Assembly: GCA_028290905.1 (NCBI GenBank)
Contig: JAQGIW010000293.1
Location: 1-49,800, forward strand
Source of the DNA: Caulobacteraceae bacterium
GTDB taxonomy: Bacteria; Pseudomonadota; Alphaproteobacteria; Caulobacterales; Caulobacteraceae
Direction: 5' to 3'
DNA: 49,800 bases
Shown: positions 27,780 through 37,081 of the stretch, piece by piece
How the letters are laid out: every line of letters begins with the position of its first letter
How positions within the stretch are numbered: the first letter of the stretch is position 1
Made by a program: the position numbers and the translations under genes
The notes under the pieces: generated by a model
Seen by the model: the letters and a program-made list of their open reading frames with translations, nothing else
Told to the model about the DNA's origin: nothing
The model's database searches: none

Positions 27780-27995
27780 CTACTGCGTGCCCTTGGGCTT
27801 GCGGCCGCCGCCCTTGGAGGCGGATCCGCCCTTACGGCCGGCGTCGGCCGCCAGCGTACGGTCCTGGGCGAAGCTGCGCTTGTCGCTGGGCACGCTCGCC
27901 CCGCCTCGGCGGGCGATTTCGCGTCGCCGCTCCGGGTCCATGGCGGCGAAACCGCGGCGGCTGGGCTTGTTTCCAGTGTCGGACGTCATTGTCAT
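27780..27995 (-). CDS. KGG-repeat stress-induced protein
   Basis: A 71-residue, very basic and Gly-rich protein. It has the family pattern RRGFAAMDPERRREIARRGG ... AADAGRKGG ... KGGGRKPKG. Proteins with these (R/K)GG motifs are annotated as general stress proteins; they are intrinsically disordered and their biochemical role is not settled. ATG 27995 is chosen because AGGAG lies 8 nt upstream. It is monocistronic and convergent with the ergothioneine gene. Confidence 0.85.
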   Translation of the reverse strand: MTMTSDTGNKPSRRGFAAMDPERRREIARRGGASVPSDKRSFAQDRTLAADAGRKGGSASKGGGRKPKGTQ

Positions 27996-28161
27996 CGGGG
28001 ATACTCCTGAACTTTGGGTCCGCGTGGATCCATCGGGATGGGCGATGGCGGGCCCCCGGCCTTGGTGTCGGATTTCGTCGGCCATTCAATTCACTCGCTT
28101 GGAACGGGCTACGCCTCGGGTCCCTCCGGAACGTCGGCGTGACCGTGGGGTTCCCGGAACG

Positions 28162-29532
28162 TCAGGCGACCGCCGGCTGGCCCGTCTTGACGGCCAGCGA
28201 CAGCGGAAGCGTCACGCGGGCGCTGAGGCCTCCGTGCGGCAGATTGCGCAGGACCACGTCGCCGCCGTGGCTGCGGGCGACCGCCCGCACGACCGCCAGT
28301 CCCAGCCCGATGCCGCCCGTTTCGCGGCTGCGCGAGCTCTCGAGGCGGCGGAAGGGTTCGAAGACACGTTCGATTTCGGATTCGGGCATGCCGGGACCGT
28401 CGTCGTCGACTTCGATCACCGCCATTTCCCCCTCGGTGAAGACGCGGGCATGGGCCGAAGCGCCGTACTTCAGGGCGTTGTCCACCAGATTGGCGACCAG
28501 GCGCTTGAGGGCCAGGGGGTCGCCGTCCACCACCACCCGGTCGGCGTGCTCCACGGCCGCATCCGCGCCGGTCAGGGCCGCCTCGTCCATCACCGTTTCC
28601 ACCAGCGAGGCCACCTCCAGCTTTCGCCGGTCCCGCGGCGTCGCGGCGTCGCGCACGAACCCGAGGGTCGAGGCGACCATGGCCTCCATCTGGTCGACGT
28701 CGGCGACCAGTTTCGATCGCAGGGGATCGGGTATGGCCTCGATGCGGAAGCGCAGGCGGGTGAGGGGGGTGCGCAGATCGTGCGCGATGGCGCCGATCAT
28801 GGTGGTGCGGTCGTCCACATAGCGGCGGAGGCGTTCCTGCATCTCGTTGAACGCCGCCACCGCCACAGCGACCTCCGCCGATCCGCCGATGTCGAGGGGC
28901 GGCGCCCGGGGATCCCGGCCCAGGCGCTCCGCGCCCGCGGCCAGGGCGCTGATCGGGGCGGCCAGACGCCGGGAGAAGGCCCAGGCCAGGGGCGACACTG
29001 CCGCGGCGGCCAGGGCGGAGACCAGCAGCAGTCGCTCCTGCCAGGGATCGAAACCGAACGCCGCCTTCGGCTGGACGAGGAGCCACCGGCCGTCGGGCTC
29101 GCGCACGCCGATCTGGAAGCGGCCGAACAACAGAGGCTCCGGACCCGAGGACTCCGGCCGGGGCCGGCGCGGACGATGAGGTCCGCCGAAGGCGATGATC
29201 CGCGGGCCGTGCTGGTAGATCACCACGGAGGCCGGCCCCACCCCGAGGCTCCGCGCCAGGGCGTCGCGGAACATCAACCGGTGTCGCCCCAGCGCGTCGC
29301 CAACCGGCGGCGCGGGACCGTAGCCGGTGGTCAGCACGGCGTCGGACGACCGCGCCGGCTCCGCCCCGCGCGAGCGGATCGCCTGGAGCACGTCGCCGAC
29401 GGTGTAGATTTCCGGGGCTGGCGGCGGAAGGCTGAGGATGACCACCATCGCGGCGGTTTGCGCCGCGATCAGCGTGGCGATCACCAGACCGAGCGTCTGG
29501 ACGAACAGCGGCAGGCTCAGCCGCAGCTTCAT
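28162..29532 (-). CDS. EnvZ-like sensor histidine kinase
   Basis: A 456-residue classical sensor kinase. It has an N-terminal membrane helix (LPLFVQTLGLVIATLIAAQT), a periplasmic segment of about 130 residues, and a second helix near 165-185. A HAMP domain follows (RRLAAPISALAAGAERLG), then the H box MIGAIAHDLRTPLTRLRF, N box ALKRLVANLVDNALKYG, and G boxes VDDDGPGMPESE and GGIGLGLAVVRAVARSHGG. Its ATG overlaps the stop of the response regulator gene by 4 nt (ATGA), so the pair is translationally coupled. The periplasmic part carries an Arg/Pro-rich stretch and no recognised ligand domain. Confidence 0.95.
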   Translation of the reverse strand: MKLRLSLPLFVQTLGLVIATLIAAQTAAMVVILSLPPPAPEIYTVGDVLQAIRSRGAEPARSSDAVLTTGYGPAPPVGDALGRHRLMFRDALARSLGVGPASVVIYQHGPRIIAFGGPHRPRRPRPESSGPEPLLFGRFQIGVREPDGRWLLVQPKAAFGFDPWQERLLLVSALAAAAVSPLAWAFSRRLAAPISALAAGAERLGRDPRAPPLDIGGSAEVAVAVAAFNEMQERLRRYVDDRTTMIGAIAHDLRTPLTRLRFRIEAIPDPLRSKLVADVDQMEAMVASTLGFVRDAATPRDRRKLEVASLVETVMDEAALTGADAAVEHADRVVVDGDPLALKRLVANLVDNALKYGASAHARVFTEGEMAVIEVDDDGPGMPESEIERVFEPFRRLESSRSRETGGIGLGLAVVRAVARSHGGDVVLRNLPHGGLSARVTLPLSLAVKTGQPAVA

Positions 29533-30278
29533 GAGCTGCGCGTGACTTTCGGCGTGAACAGATAGCCTTCGCTGCGGACCGTGCGGATCAGTTCGACCGC
29601 GCCGCCGCTATCCTCGAGCTTGCGCCGCAGGCGGCTGATCTGGACGTCGATGGCGCGGTCGAAGGCGTCGGACTGAGGGCCCCGGGCGAACTCCAGCAGC
29701 TGGTCGCGGGTCAGGACGCGCTGGGGCCGCTCGACGAAGGCGCGTAGGAGCGAGAACTCTCCGCTGGAGAGGTTCACCACCACGCCGTGGGGCGAGCGGA
29801 GTTCGTGCCGCACGAGGTCCAGCCGCCACCCGGCGAACTCGCAGGCGGCGCCCAGCGCGTCCTCGGGCGCGCGCGGCTCGCGGCGCCGGCGCATCACCGC
29901 TCGCACCCGGGCCAGCAGTTCGCGGGGATTGCATGGCTTGGCCAGATAGTCGTCGGCGCCCAGCTCGAGTCCGACGATCCGGTCGGTCTCCTCGCCCATG
30001 GCGCTCAGCATGATCACCGCCGGGCCGTCGGGCTTGGCCAGGCGCCGGCAGATGGCGAGGCCGTCCTCGCCCGGCAGCATGAGGTCGAGCACCACGAGAT
30101 CGGGACGGCGCCGGGTCATGGCCCGCTCCATCTCGCGTCCGTCGGCGGCGGTCTCGACCTCGAACCCGTGCCGCGCGAGGAATTCGGAAATCACGTCGCG
30201 CAGCCCCGGATCGTCGTCGACGACGAGGATGTGCTCTTGCGGCGGGGCGTCTTCGATGACGGGGTTCGGCATGCTCAT
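29529..30278 (-). CDS. OmpR-family response regulator
   Basis: A 249-residue two-domain regulator. The receiver has DDD in ILVVDDDPGLRD, phospho-Asp in LVVLDLMLPGEDG, Thr/Ser in MLSAMGEE and Lys in LAKPCNPREL. The C-terminal winged helix carries LSSGEFSLLRAFVERPQRVL, AIDVQISRLRRKLED and IRTVRSEGYLF. ATG 30278 (MSMPNP) is preferred over upstream in-frame codons because the receiver begins 15 residues later, as usual. It forms an operon with the kinase just downstream. Its targets cannot be told from the sequence. Confidence 0.95.
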   Translation of the reverse strand: MSMPNPVIEDAPPQEHILVVDDDPGLRDVISEFLARHGFEVETAADGREMERAMTRRRPDLVVLDLMLPGEDGLAICRRLAKPDGPAVIMLSAMGEETDRIVGLELGADDYLAKPCNPRELLARVRAVMRRRREPRAPEDALGAACEFAGWRLDLVRHELRSPHGVVVNLSSGEFSLLRAFVERPQRVLTRDQLLEFARGPQSDAFDRAIDVQISRLRRKLEDSGGAVELIRTVRSEGYLFTPKVTRSS

Positions 30279-30361
30279 AAGTCCATGCAAATAGAGTCGC
30301 GCGCGGGCGCGCGGATGTCCATGTTGAAACAGCCTCGCAACAGGGCGTGGTCTTCGCCGCC

Positions 30362-31036
30362 CTAGGCGAGCGCCTCGTCGGAGACGAAGGGATTGGTCCG
30401 GCGCTCGGCGCCGAAGGTCGAGACCCGCTCGTGGCCAGGGACAAAGGTCACGTCGTCTCCCAGCGGCCACAGCCGGCCGGTGATCGAGGCGATCAGGTCC
30501 TGGTAGCTCCCGCGCGGAAAGTCCGTCCGGCCGATCGAGCCGGCGAACAGCACGTCCCCGACCTGTGCGAAGCGGGCCTGGCGATGGAAGAACACCACGT
30601 GGCCCGGCGTGTGGCCCGGACAGTGGTAGACCTCGAACGTCGTCTCGCCGAGCGTCACGGTGTCGCCGTCGGCGAGCCAGCGATCGGGGGTGAAGCTTCG
30701 CGCATCGGTCATCCCGTACCGCGCGCCGCTCGTGGCGATCTGGTCGATCCAGAACTGATCGTCCGGGTGGGGCCCCTCGATGGGAACGCCGGTGGCTTCC
30801 TTGACGGCCGCCGCGCCGCCGGCGTGGTCGAGATGGCCGTGGGTAATCCAGATCTTCTCCAGGGTCAGGCCCTGCTGGCGCACCACCTCGAGCAATCGCG
30901 GCACGTCGCCGCCGGGGTCGATGACGGCCGCTCTGCGGGTCTTCACGCACCAGACGATCGTGCAGTTCTGGCGCAGCGGCGTGACCGGCACGACCAGGGC
31001 CTTGATTGGTGGCTCAACGCGGGTTTGGGCGTCCAT
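30362..31036 (-). CDS. MBL-fold metallo-hydrolase (glyoxalase II-like)
   Basis: A 224-residue metallo-beta-lactamase-fold enzyme. The metal-binding residues are visible: THGHLDH (HxHxDH), CPGHTPGH (third His), GDVLF (bridging Asp) and PGHE (last His). This short form resembles the YcbL/type II glyoxalase group that hydrolyses thioesters such as S-lactoylglutathione. GGGGAG lies 4 nt upstream of the ATG. It is transcribed toward the two-component genes, 84 nt from the regulator, but a functional link is not evident. Confidence 0.9.
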   Translation of the reverse strand: MDAQTRVEPPIKALVVPVTPLRQNCTIVWCVKTRRAAVIDPGGDVPRLLEVVRQQGLTLEKIWITHGHLDHAGGAAAVKEATGVPIEGPHPDDQFWIDQIATSGARYGMTDARSFTPDRWLADGDTVTLGETTFEVYHCPGHTPGHVVFFHRQARFAQVGDVLFAGSIGRTDFPRGSYQDLIASITGRLWPLGDDVTFVPGHERVSTFGAERRTNPFVSDEALA

Positions 31037-31081
31037 CAGGCTCCCCTCGACAACATCGTTCCTTTAGATGGGCGCGCACCC

Positions 31082-31219
31082 ATGCAAAAGACACCCGAGT
31101 CGGGGCGCCTGACTTCGACCGGGTGGTCGGCTAAGGTCCGGCTGTCTGACGAACCCGCCTTCGATCCCGCCATTCGCCACCACACCGACCCGTTCATCTA
31201 CCTGTTGAAGAAGCGCTGA
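31082..31219 (+). CDS. Possible 45-residue small protein
   Basis: The frame from ATG 31082 to TGA 31219 encodes a basic peptide whose second half, VRLSDEPAFDPAIRHHTDPF followed by IYLLKKR, looks like conserved coding sequence rather than noise: it has a balanced composition with aromatic and charged residues. No good ribosome binding site is seen. It lies in the gap between the MBL hydrolase and mmsB, 31 nt before mmsB on the same strand. It could be a real small protein, the tail of a lost gene, or a leader. I do not recognise the family. Confidence 0.4.
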   Translation: MQKTPESGRLTSTGWSAKVRLSDEPAFDPAIRHHTDPFIYLLKKR

Positions 31220-31250
31220 TACTTTCTTTGGAAACCTGAGACGCTGACAC

Positions 31251-32150
31251 ATGACGACGATCGCCTTCATCGGCCTGGGAAACATGGGCGCCGGCATGGC
31301 GGCCAATCTCGCCAAGGCGGGCCATGATGTCCTCGCCTTCGACCTTTCGCCCGCGGCGCTGGACCGCGCCCGCGGGGCGGGGTGCCGCATCGCCGCCTCC
31401 GCGGCCGAGGCGGTCGGCGAGGCGGAAACGGTCATCACCATGCTGCCCGCCGGGGCTCACGTGCGGCAAGTGTGGACGGAGTCCGTGATTCCGGCGGCGC
31501 GCCAGGGGGCCCTGCTGATCGACTGCTCCACCATCGACGTGGACAGCGCGCGCGCCGTCAGCGCCGCCGCCGTCGCCGCTGACAAGGGCCTGAAGGCCGC
31601 GGACGCGCCCGTCTCGGGCGGCATCATGGCGGCCGAAGCCGGGACCCTGGCCTTCATGGTCGGCTGCGAGACGGAGCAGGTTCCAGCCGTCGAGGCGATT
31701 CTCACCCCCATGGCGCGGGCGGTGATCCACGCCGGGGCGGCGGGCGCCGGCCAGGCAGCCAAGATCTGCAACAACATGCTGCTTGGCATCTCGATGATCG
31801 GCGTCTGCGAGGCCTTCGCCCTGGCCGAAAAGCTTGGCCTCGACCCCTTGCGGTTCTTCGAGATCGCCTCCAAATCGTCGGGGCAGTGCTGGTCGCTGAC
31901 CAGCTACAGCCCCTGGCCCGGCCCCGTACCGTCCGCGCCATCGAATCGTGGTTACGAAGGCGGCTTTCTAACCTCGCTGATGTCCAAGGACCTCAAGCTT
32001 GCGCAAGAGGCGGCGGCCAAGGCGGGCGCGACGACGCCCCTGGGTTCCGAAGCCCAGGCGCTCTACGCCCTGTTCGAAGCCCTAGGGTATGGCCAGAAGG
32101 ACTTTTCGGCCGTATTGCAATTGATGCGGGGGCGGCTGGCGGACCTTTAG
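31251..32150 (+). CDS. mmsB: 3-hydroxyisobutyrate dehydrogenase
   Basis: This 299-residue NAD+-dependent enzyme oxidises 3-hydroxyisobutyrate to methylmalonate semialdehyde in valine breakdown. The N-terminal Rossmann motif is TIAFIGLGNMGAGMAANLAK. The substrate-binding DAPVSGG loop and the catalytic Lys in GAGQAAKICNNMLLG are present, as is the C-terminal KDLKLA segment. Length is typical. The other valine-pathway genes are not in the window. The related beta-hydroxyacid dehydrogenases (tartronate semialdehyde reductase) are a less likely alternative given the C-terminal WSLTSYSPWPG segment. Confidence 0.93.
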   Translation: MTTIAFIGLGNMGAGMAANLAKAGHDVLAFDLSPAALDRARGAGCRIAASAAEAVGEAETVITMLPAGAHVRQVWTESVIPAARQGALLIDCSTIDVDSARAVSAAAVAADKGLKAADAPVSGGIMAAEAGTLAFMVGCETEQVPAVEAILTPMARAVIHAGAAGAGQAAKICNNMLLGISMIGVCEAFALAEKLGLDPLRFFEIASKSSGQCWSLTSYSPWPGPVPSAPSNRGYEGGFLTSLMSKDLKLAQEAAAKAGATTPLGSEAQALYALFEALGYGQKDFSAVLQLMRGRLADL

Positions 32151-32192
32151 GGCAACCGCAACCGCTCCCATCTGTGGAAGGTGAGAGAGGTT

Positions 32193-33419
32193 ATGGACTA
32201 CAAGGCTGCCTTCAGGAACGCCGTCGAACAGGTGCGGGGCGAGGGCCGCTATCGTGTGTTCGCGGACCTCAAGCGCCATCGCGGCCACTTCCCCTACGCC
32301 ACCTGGAAACCGCCGGCGGGCGAGCCCCGCGATGTGGTGGTCTGGTGCTCCAACGACTACCTCGGCCAGGGCCAGAACCAGGTCATCCTGGAGGCCATGC
32401 ACAAGGCCATCGACGAGGCCGGGGCGGGCTCGGGCGGCACGCGCAACATCTCCGGAACTACATGCTATCACGTCGAGCTCGAGCACGAGCTGGCCGACCT
32501 GCACGGCAAGGAAGCGGCCCTGCTGTTCACCTCCGGCTATGTCTCCAACGAAGCGACGTTGGCCACCCTGCAGAAGATCCTCCCCGGCCTGATCATCTTC
32601 TCGGACGAGCTCAACCACGCTTCGATGATCGCAGGCATCCGCAACGGCGGCGGTCCGCGCAAGATCTACAGGCACAATGATCTGGAGCACCTCGAAAGCC
32701 TGCTGGCCGCCGCGCCCGCCGACGCCCCCAAGCTGATCGCCTTCGAGAGCGTCTATTCCATGGACGGCGACATCTCCGACATCCGGGCCACCGCGGCTCT
32801 CGCCAGGCGCTACGGCGCCCTGACCTACCTGGACGAGGTTCACGCCGTGGGCCTCTATGGCGCGCGCGGCGGCGGGGTTTCCGAGCGCGACGGCGCGGCC
32901 GATCAGATCGACATCATCGAGGGCACCCTCGGCAAGGCGTTCGGAGTGATGGGCGGCTACATCACAGCCACCGCCGACCTCGTGGACGCCATCCGCTCCT
33001 ACGCCAGCGGCTTCATCTTCACGACCTCCCTGCCACCGGCTCTCACCGCGGGGGCGGTGGCCAGCATCCGCTGGCTCAAGGAACACAACGAGGTCCGCGT
33101 CCGTCACCAGGAGCGCGCCGCCACCCTCAAGCGCCGCATGCTGGCGGCGGGCCTGCCGGTGATGCCGTCGGTCAGCCACATCGTGCCGGTGCTGGTGGGC
33201 GACCCGGTCCACTGCAAGATGATCTCAGACATGCTGCTCACCGACCACGGGGTCTATGTGCAGCCGATCAACTATCCGACCGTGCCGCGCGGCACCGAGC
33301 GCCTTCGCTTTACGCCGACGCCCTTTCACACCGACCCGATGTTCGACGACCTGATCCGGGCGATGGAAGCCCTCTGGGCCCGCTGCAACATCCAGCGCCT
33401 GGGCGGCTACGCCGCCTAG
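32193..33419 (+). CDS. hemA: 5-aminolevulinate synthase
   Basis: A 408-residue PLP enzyme that condenses glycine with succinyl-CoA, the C4 route to haem typical of alphaproteobacteria. Recognised segments are [29 protein letters not shown], the PLP-Asp region [11 protein letters not shown], and the Schiff-base Lys in [15 protein letters not shown] chose ATG 32193; GTG 32181 would add four residues but has no spaced ribosome binding site. It follows mmsB by 42 nt on the same strand. Confidence 0.97.
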   Translation: MDYKAAFRNAVEQVRGEGRYRVFADLKRHRGHFPYATWKPPAGEPRDVVVWCSNDYLGQGQNQVILEAMHKAIDEAGAGSGGTRNISGTTCYHVELEHELADLHGKEAALLFTSGYVSNEATLATLQKILPGLIIFSDELNHASMIAGIRNGGGPRKIYRHNDLEHLESLLAAAPADAPKLIAFESVYSMDGDISDIRATAALARRYGALTYLDEVHAVGLYGARGGGVSERDGAADQIDIIEGTLGKAFGVMGGYITATADLVDAIRSYASGFIFTTSLPPALTAGAVASIRWLKEHNEVRVRHQERAATLKRRMLAAGLPVMPSVSHIVPVLVGDPVHCKMISDMLLTDHGVYVQPINYPTVPRGTERLRFTPTPFHTDPMFDDLIRAMEALWARCNIQRLGGYAA

Positions 33420-33512
33420 CCGCGGTCAGACGCGCCCGCGTTCTCGTTGTGCGTGGTTGATCGGCGCGGGCGGGGGTTTATGTAGGCCCAATCTTCACAT
33501 GGAGAGTCGGCC

Positions 33513-34817
33513 TTGAGCTTGCCCGCAGAGGCGTCGATCGACGCCGCCGATAGGTTCTTCACCGCCGATCTGGCCGCCTCGGACGACGCCGTCGCCGGGG
33601 CGATCGGCCGCGAACTGCGCCGACAGCGGGACCAGATCGAGCTGATCGCCTCCGAGAACATCGTCTCGCGCGCGGTGCTGGAGGCGCAGGGCTCGGTCCT
33701 GACCAACAAATACGCCGAGGGGTATCCCGGCCGCCGCTACTACGGCGGCTGTGAATTCGTCGACGAAGTCGAGATCCTGGCCATCGAGCGGGCCAAGGCG
33801 CTGTTCGGCGCCGCCTGGGCCAACGTCCAGCCCCACTCCGGCTCCCAGGCCAACCAGGCGGTGTTCATGGCGCTGATGAAGCCCGGCGACACCTTTATGG
33901 GCATGGACCTGGCCGCCGGCGGCCACCTCACCCACGGCAAGTCCGTCAACCAATCCGGCAAGTGGTTCAACCCGGTGCCCTACACCGTCCGCACCCAGGA
34001 CCAGATCATCGACTACGACGCCCTGGCCGAGATCGCCCAGGAAGCCAAGCCCAAGCTCGTCATTGCGGGGGGCTCCGCCTACAGCCGGTCCATCGACTTC
34101 GCCCGCTTCCGCGCCGTCGCCGACAGCGTGGGCGCCAAGCTTATGGTGGACATGGCTCACTTCGCCGGCCTGGTCGCCGCGGGCGTGTTCCCCAATCCCG
34201 TCCCGCACGCCCACGTGGTCACTACCACCACGCACAAGACCCTTCGCGGCCCGCGCGGCGGCATGATTCTCTCCAACGACCTGAAGCTGGCCAAGAAGCT
34301 CGATTCGGCAGTGTTTCCCGGCCTGCAGGGCGGCCCGCTGATGCACGTCATCGCCGCCAAGGCTGTCGCCTTCGGTGAGGCCCTGACCCCGGAGTTCAAG
34401 CTCTACGCCCGCAGGGTGATCGATAACGCCAGGGTCCTGGCCGACACGCTCGGCGCCTCCGGTCTCGCCATCGTCTCGGGCGGCACCGACAGCCACCTGA
34501 TGCTGGTCGACCTGAGGCCCAAGGGCGTCACCGGCAAGGCGGCAGAAGCCAGTCTTGAGCGGGCCAACATCACCTGCAACAAGAACGGCATCCCCTTCGA
34601 TCCCGCCCCTCCGGCCGTGACCTCCGGAGTGCGCCTGGGGACACCGGCCGGCACCACCCGCGGTTTCGGCCCGGCGGAGTTCCGCCGCATCGGCCAGATG
34701 ATCGCCGAGGTCGTCGACGGACTGGCGGTGAACGGCGAGGAGGGCAACGGCGAGGTGGAGGCTCGGGTGCGCCGGCAGGTGTTGGACCTCACCGCCCGCT
34801 TCCCCATCTACGCGTGA
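33513..34817 (+). CDS. glyA: Serine hydroxymethyltransferase
   Basis: A 434-residue PLP enzyme that interconverts serine and glycine with tetrahydrofolate, the main source of one-carbon units. It has the motifs [38 protein letters not shown] and the PLP-Lys region [15 protein letters not shown]. The TTG 33513 start is preceded by GGAGAG at good spacing; the nearby ATG at about 33500 is out of frame. It follows hemA by 93 nt; since GlyA supplies glycine to HemA, the pairing makes metabolic sense. Confidence 0.97.
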   Translation: MSLPAEASIDAADRFFTADLAASDDAVAGAIGRELRRQRDQIELIASENIVSRAVLEAQGSVLTNKYAEGYPGRRYYGGCEFVDEVEILAIERAKALFGAAWANVQPHSGSQANQAVFMALMKPGDTFMGMDLAAGGHLTHGKSVNQSGKWFNPVPYTVRTQDQIIDYDALAEIAQEAKPKLVIAGGSAYSRSIDFARFRAVADSVGAKLMVDMAHFAGLVAAGVFPNPVPHAHVVTTTTHKTLRGPRGGMILSNDLKLAKKLDSAVFPGLQGGPLMHVIAAKAVAFGEALTPEFKLYARRVIDNARVLADTLGASGLAIVSGGTDSHLMLVDLRPKGVTGKAAEASLERANITCNKNGIPFDPAPPAVTSGVRLGTPAGTTRGFGPAEFRRIGQMIAEVVDGLAVNGEEGNGEVEARVRRQVLDLTARFPIYA

Positions 34818-34891
34818 CCGGCGCTCCGGAGCACGATGACGCAAGGCCGATGCGCCTTGTGTCTGACATCGGGCTCCAGATTCAAAGTGGA

Positions 34892-34930
34892 GAGCCTGAT
34901 TTGAGGTTTCGGAACGAAATCATCAGGCTC
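34892..34930 (+). promoter_or_regulatory. Inverted repeat in the nrdR leader
   Basis: GAGCCTGATTT (34892-34902) pairs with AAATCATCAGGCTC (34917-34930), apart from a 3-nt bulge, enclosing GAGGTTTCGGAACG. It lies 22 nt before the nrdR start. It could be a hairpin in the leader or a copy of a palindromic intergenic repeat. The ribonucleotide-reductase-type NrdR box (ACACAATATATTGT-like) is not seen here. Confidence 0.45.
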
Positions 34931-34952
34931 GCGCCGGGGAGGGGGTGAACTC

Positions 34953-35492
34953 TTGCGCTGTCCCTTCTGTGGCGAGCCGGAAAGTCAGGTCAAGGACAGC
35001 CGTCCCTCGGAGGACGGCGCGGCCATCCGCCGGCGGCGCCTCTGCCCCGAATGCGGCGGCCGGTTCACGACCTTCGAACGGGTTCAGCTGCGCGAACTCA
35101 CCATTCTCAAGCGCTCGGGGCGGCGGGCGCCCTTCGACCGCGAGAAGCTGGTGCGCTCGATCACCGTCGCCACCCGCAAGCGGCCGGTCGACCCGGAACG
35201 GATCGAGCGCATGGTCAACGGCATCGTCCGCCAGCTCGAGAGCCTAGGCGAGACCGAGTTGGCTTCGCACGTCGTGGGCGAGATGGTCATGAAGGCCCTC
35301 AAATCCCTCGATGACGTCGCCTATGTCCGCTACGCCTCGGTCTACCGCGACTTCCGCCAGACCGAGGATTTCGCCCGCTTCCTAAGTGCGGAGGGCTTCG
35401 GAGACGACGGCCTCGACCCGGAGGCCGGGGACCGGGAGGCAAGCGACCACGGGGCGCCGGAGCTGGATCCCAGTCCCGGCCGGGCCGCTTGA
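34953..35492 (+). CDS. nrdR: Transcriptional repressor NrdR
   Basis: A 179-residue regulator of ribonucleotide reductase genes. The N-terminal zinc ribbon [20 protein letters not shown] ... [14 protein letters not shown] has the C-x2-C / C-x2-C pattern. The ATP-cone domain follows ([20 protein letters not shown] ... [11 protein letters not shown]). Start is TTG 34953 behind GGGGAGGGGG. The last 30 residues are acidic and variable. Its TGA overlaps the nusB start codon (TTGA), indicating translational coupling. Confidence 0.97.
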   Translation: MRCPFCGEPESQVKDSRPSEDGAAIRRRRLCPECGGRFTTFERVQLRELTILKRSGRRAPFDREKLVRSITVATRKRPVDPERIERMVNGIVRQLESLGETELASHVVGEMVMKALKSLDDVAYVRYASVYRDFRQTEDFARFLSAEGFGDDGLDPEAGDREASDHGAPELDPSPGRAA

Positions 35493-35941
35493 ACGCCGCG
35501 CGTCAGGCCCGGTCCGTCGCGCGCCTCGCGGCGGTGCAGGCGCTCTACCAGATGGAAACCGCCGGAGCCGGGGTGGAGGCGGTGATTCGCGAGTTCCGCG
35601 ACCATCGCTTCGAGTCCGATCTCGAGGGCGAGCCGCTGGCCCGCGCCGACGAGCCCTTCTTCGCCGCCCTCGCCCGCGGCGTCGTCGGCGCCCAGCGCGA
35701 GATCGACGCGGCGATCAGTGAACGGCTGGCGGCGGGCTGGCGGCTCGAACGCCTGGACGCCACCGTCCGCGCCATCCTGCGCTGCGCCGCCTTCGAGCTG
35801 CGTTTCCGCAGGGACGTGCCGCCAGAGGTGGTGATCAACGAATACCTGGAGATCGCCAAATCGTTCTTCGGGGGCGCGGAAGCGGGCTTCGTCAACGGAG
35901 TCCTCGATTCGATCGCCCGTGATGACCGACTCGCCGGATGA
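35489..35941 (+). CDS. nusB: Transcription antitermination factor NusB
   Basis: A 150-residue all-helical RNA-binding protein that joins NusE (S10) on boxA of rRNA transcripts. Recognised segments are [16 protein letters not shown] at the start, [20 protein letters not shown] in the middle, and [20 protein letters not shown] followed by FVNGVLD, the family signature. Start TTG 35489 overlaps the nrdR stop by 4 nt, and its 3' end overlaps the thiL start by 20 nt. This tight packing supports one operon. Confidence 0.96.
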   Translation: MNAARQARSVARLAAVQALYQMETAGAGVEAVIREFRDHRFESDLEGEPLARADEPFFAALARGVVGAQREIDAAISERLAAGWRLERLDATVRAILRCAAFELRFRRDVPPEVVINEYLEIAKSFFGGAEAGFVNGVLDSIARDDRLAG

Positions 35942-36893
35942 GTTCGCCTGGATCGCCCGGCTCGCGCCGCTGACGCGGGGCGATCCGCGCGCCCTTGGCC
36001 TCCTGGATGACGCCGCCGTCATCCCGGGCCGCCCGGGATTCGACCTCGTCGTGTCCAAGGACGCCATGGTCGAGGGGGTGCACTTCCTCCCCGATGAGCG
36101 CCCCGACCTCGTCGGGCGTCGCCTGCTGCGGACAAACCTCTCCGATCTGGCGGCCAAGGCGGCGGAGCCGTTCGGCTATTTCCTGATGACCGCCTGGCCC
36201 TCCGACCGGTCGTGGGCGGATCGTGACGCCTTCATCAGGGGGTTGGCGGAGGATGGCGAAGCGTTCGGCGTCGCCCTGCTCGGCGGCGACACCGTGCGCG
36301 CGGCCGGTCCTTTGACGCTCAGCGCCACGGTGCTGGGCTGGTGCCCAGCGGGGACCGCGGTGCTTCGCTCGGGCGCGCGGGCCGGGGACGTCGCCGTGGT
36401 CCTGGGGACCATCGGGGACGGCTGGCTGGGCCTGCGGGCCGCACGCGGCGAGGTCGCCGACCCCGATGGCCGGCTGGCCGCGCATTATCGCACGCCGACC
36501 CCGCTCTTGACCCTGCGCGAGGGCCTGCGCGCCTTCGCGAGGGCCGCCGCCGATGTGTCCGACGGACTTGTCGCCGACCTGGGGCACGTGGCGCGGGCCA
36601 GCGCGCTGGCGGTCAGCCTCGATCTCGCCGACCTGCCGCTGTCGACGGACGCCGCCGCCTGGTGCGCCGCGCAGCCCGATCAGTCGGCGGCGCTGCTGGC
36701 GCTGGCGACGGGCGGCGACGACTACGCCATCGTCTGCGCGGCGCATCCCGCCGATGTGACCTCCCTCGCGCGCATCGCCGCCGAATACCGGGTCGCGTGT
36801 GCCCGCGTCGGCGTCTTCGAGGTTGGGGAGGGCGTGCGCGTGACCCTTGCCGGGCGCGCGGTCAGGGTCGCCAAACCCGGCTGGAGCCACTAG
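35922..36893 (+). CDS. thiL: Thiamine-monophosphate kinase
   Basis: This 323-residue ATP-dependent enzyme phosphorylates thiamine phosphate to thiamine diphosphate, the active cofactor. It has the PurM-like fold with [46 protein letters not shown] and [12 protein letters not shown]. The gene starts inside nusB (20-nt overlap). ATG 35922 is immediately preceded by an in-frame GTG that is a possible start. The nusB-thiL pairing is common in proteobacteria. Confidence 0.96.
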   Translation: MTDSPDEFAWIARLAPLTRGDPRALGLLDDAAVIPGRPGFDLVVSKDAMVEGVHFLPDERPDLVGRRLLRTNLSDLAAKAAEPFGYFLMTAWPSDRSWADRDAFIRGLAEDGEAFGVALLGGDTVRAAGPLTLSATVLGWCPAGTAVLRSGARAGDVAVVLGTIGDGWLGLRAARGEVADPDGRLAAHYRTPTPLLTLREGLRAFARAAADVSDGLVADLGHVARASALAVSLDLADLPLSTDAAAWCAAQPDQSAALLALATGGDDYAIVCAAHPADVTSLARIAAEYRVACARVGVFEVGEGVRVTLAGRAVRVAKPGWSH

Positions 36894-37081
36894 GCCGGAA
36901 GCGCCCCAAGGTCGCCCCGGCCAGTCCCCGCTTGCTTTGAGGGGTGCGTTTTGGCAGTTAGCGCCGCACGGCGGGCGTTGGGACGGACGTACGCCCTCCC
37001 GCAGGGAGATTCGCGGCCCGCGCGCCAATGTGGCGATCAGGGTTCCGGCGCGACAAGACAAGGCAAGGGGAGTTCCTTCTG

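Noticed and set aside
29529-30950. 473-residue version of the response regulator with a long N-terminal extension
   Set aside because: The extra 220 residues are antisense to the MBL hydrolase and Arg-rich. The receiver domain begins normally after the ATG at 30278.
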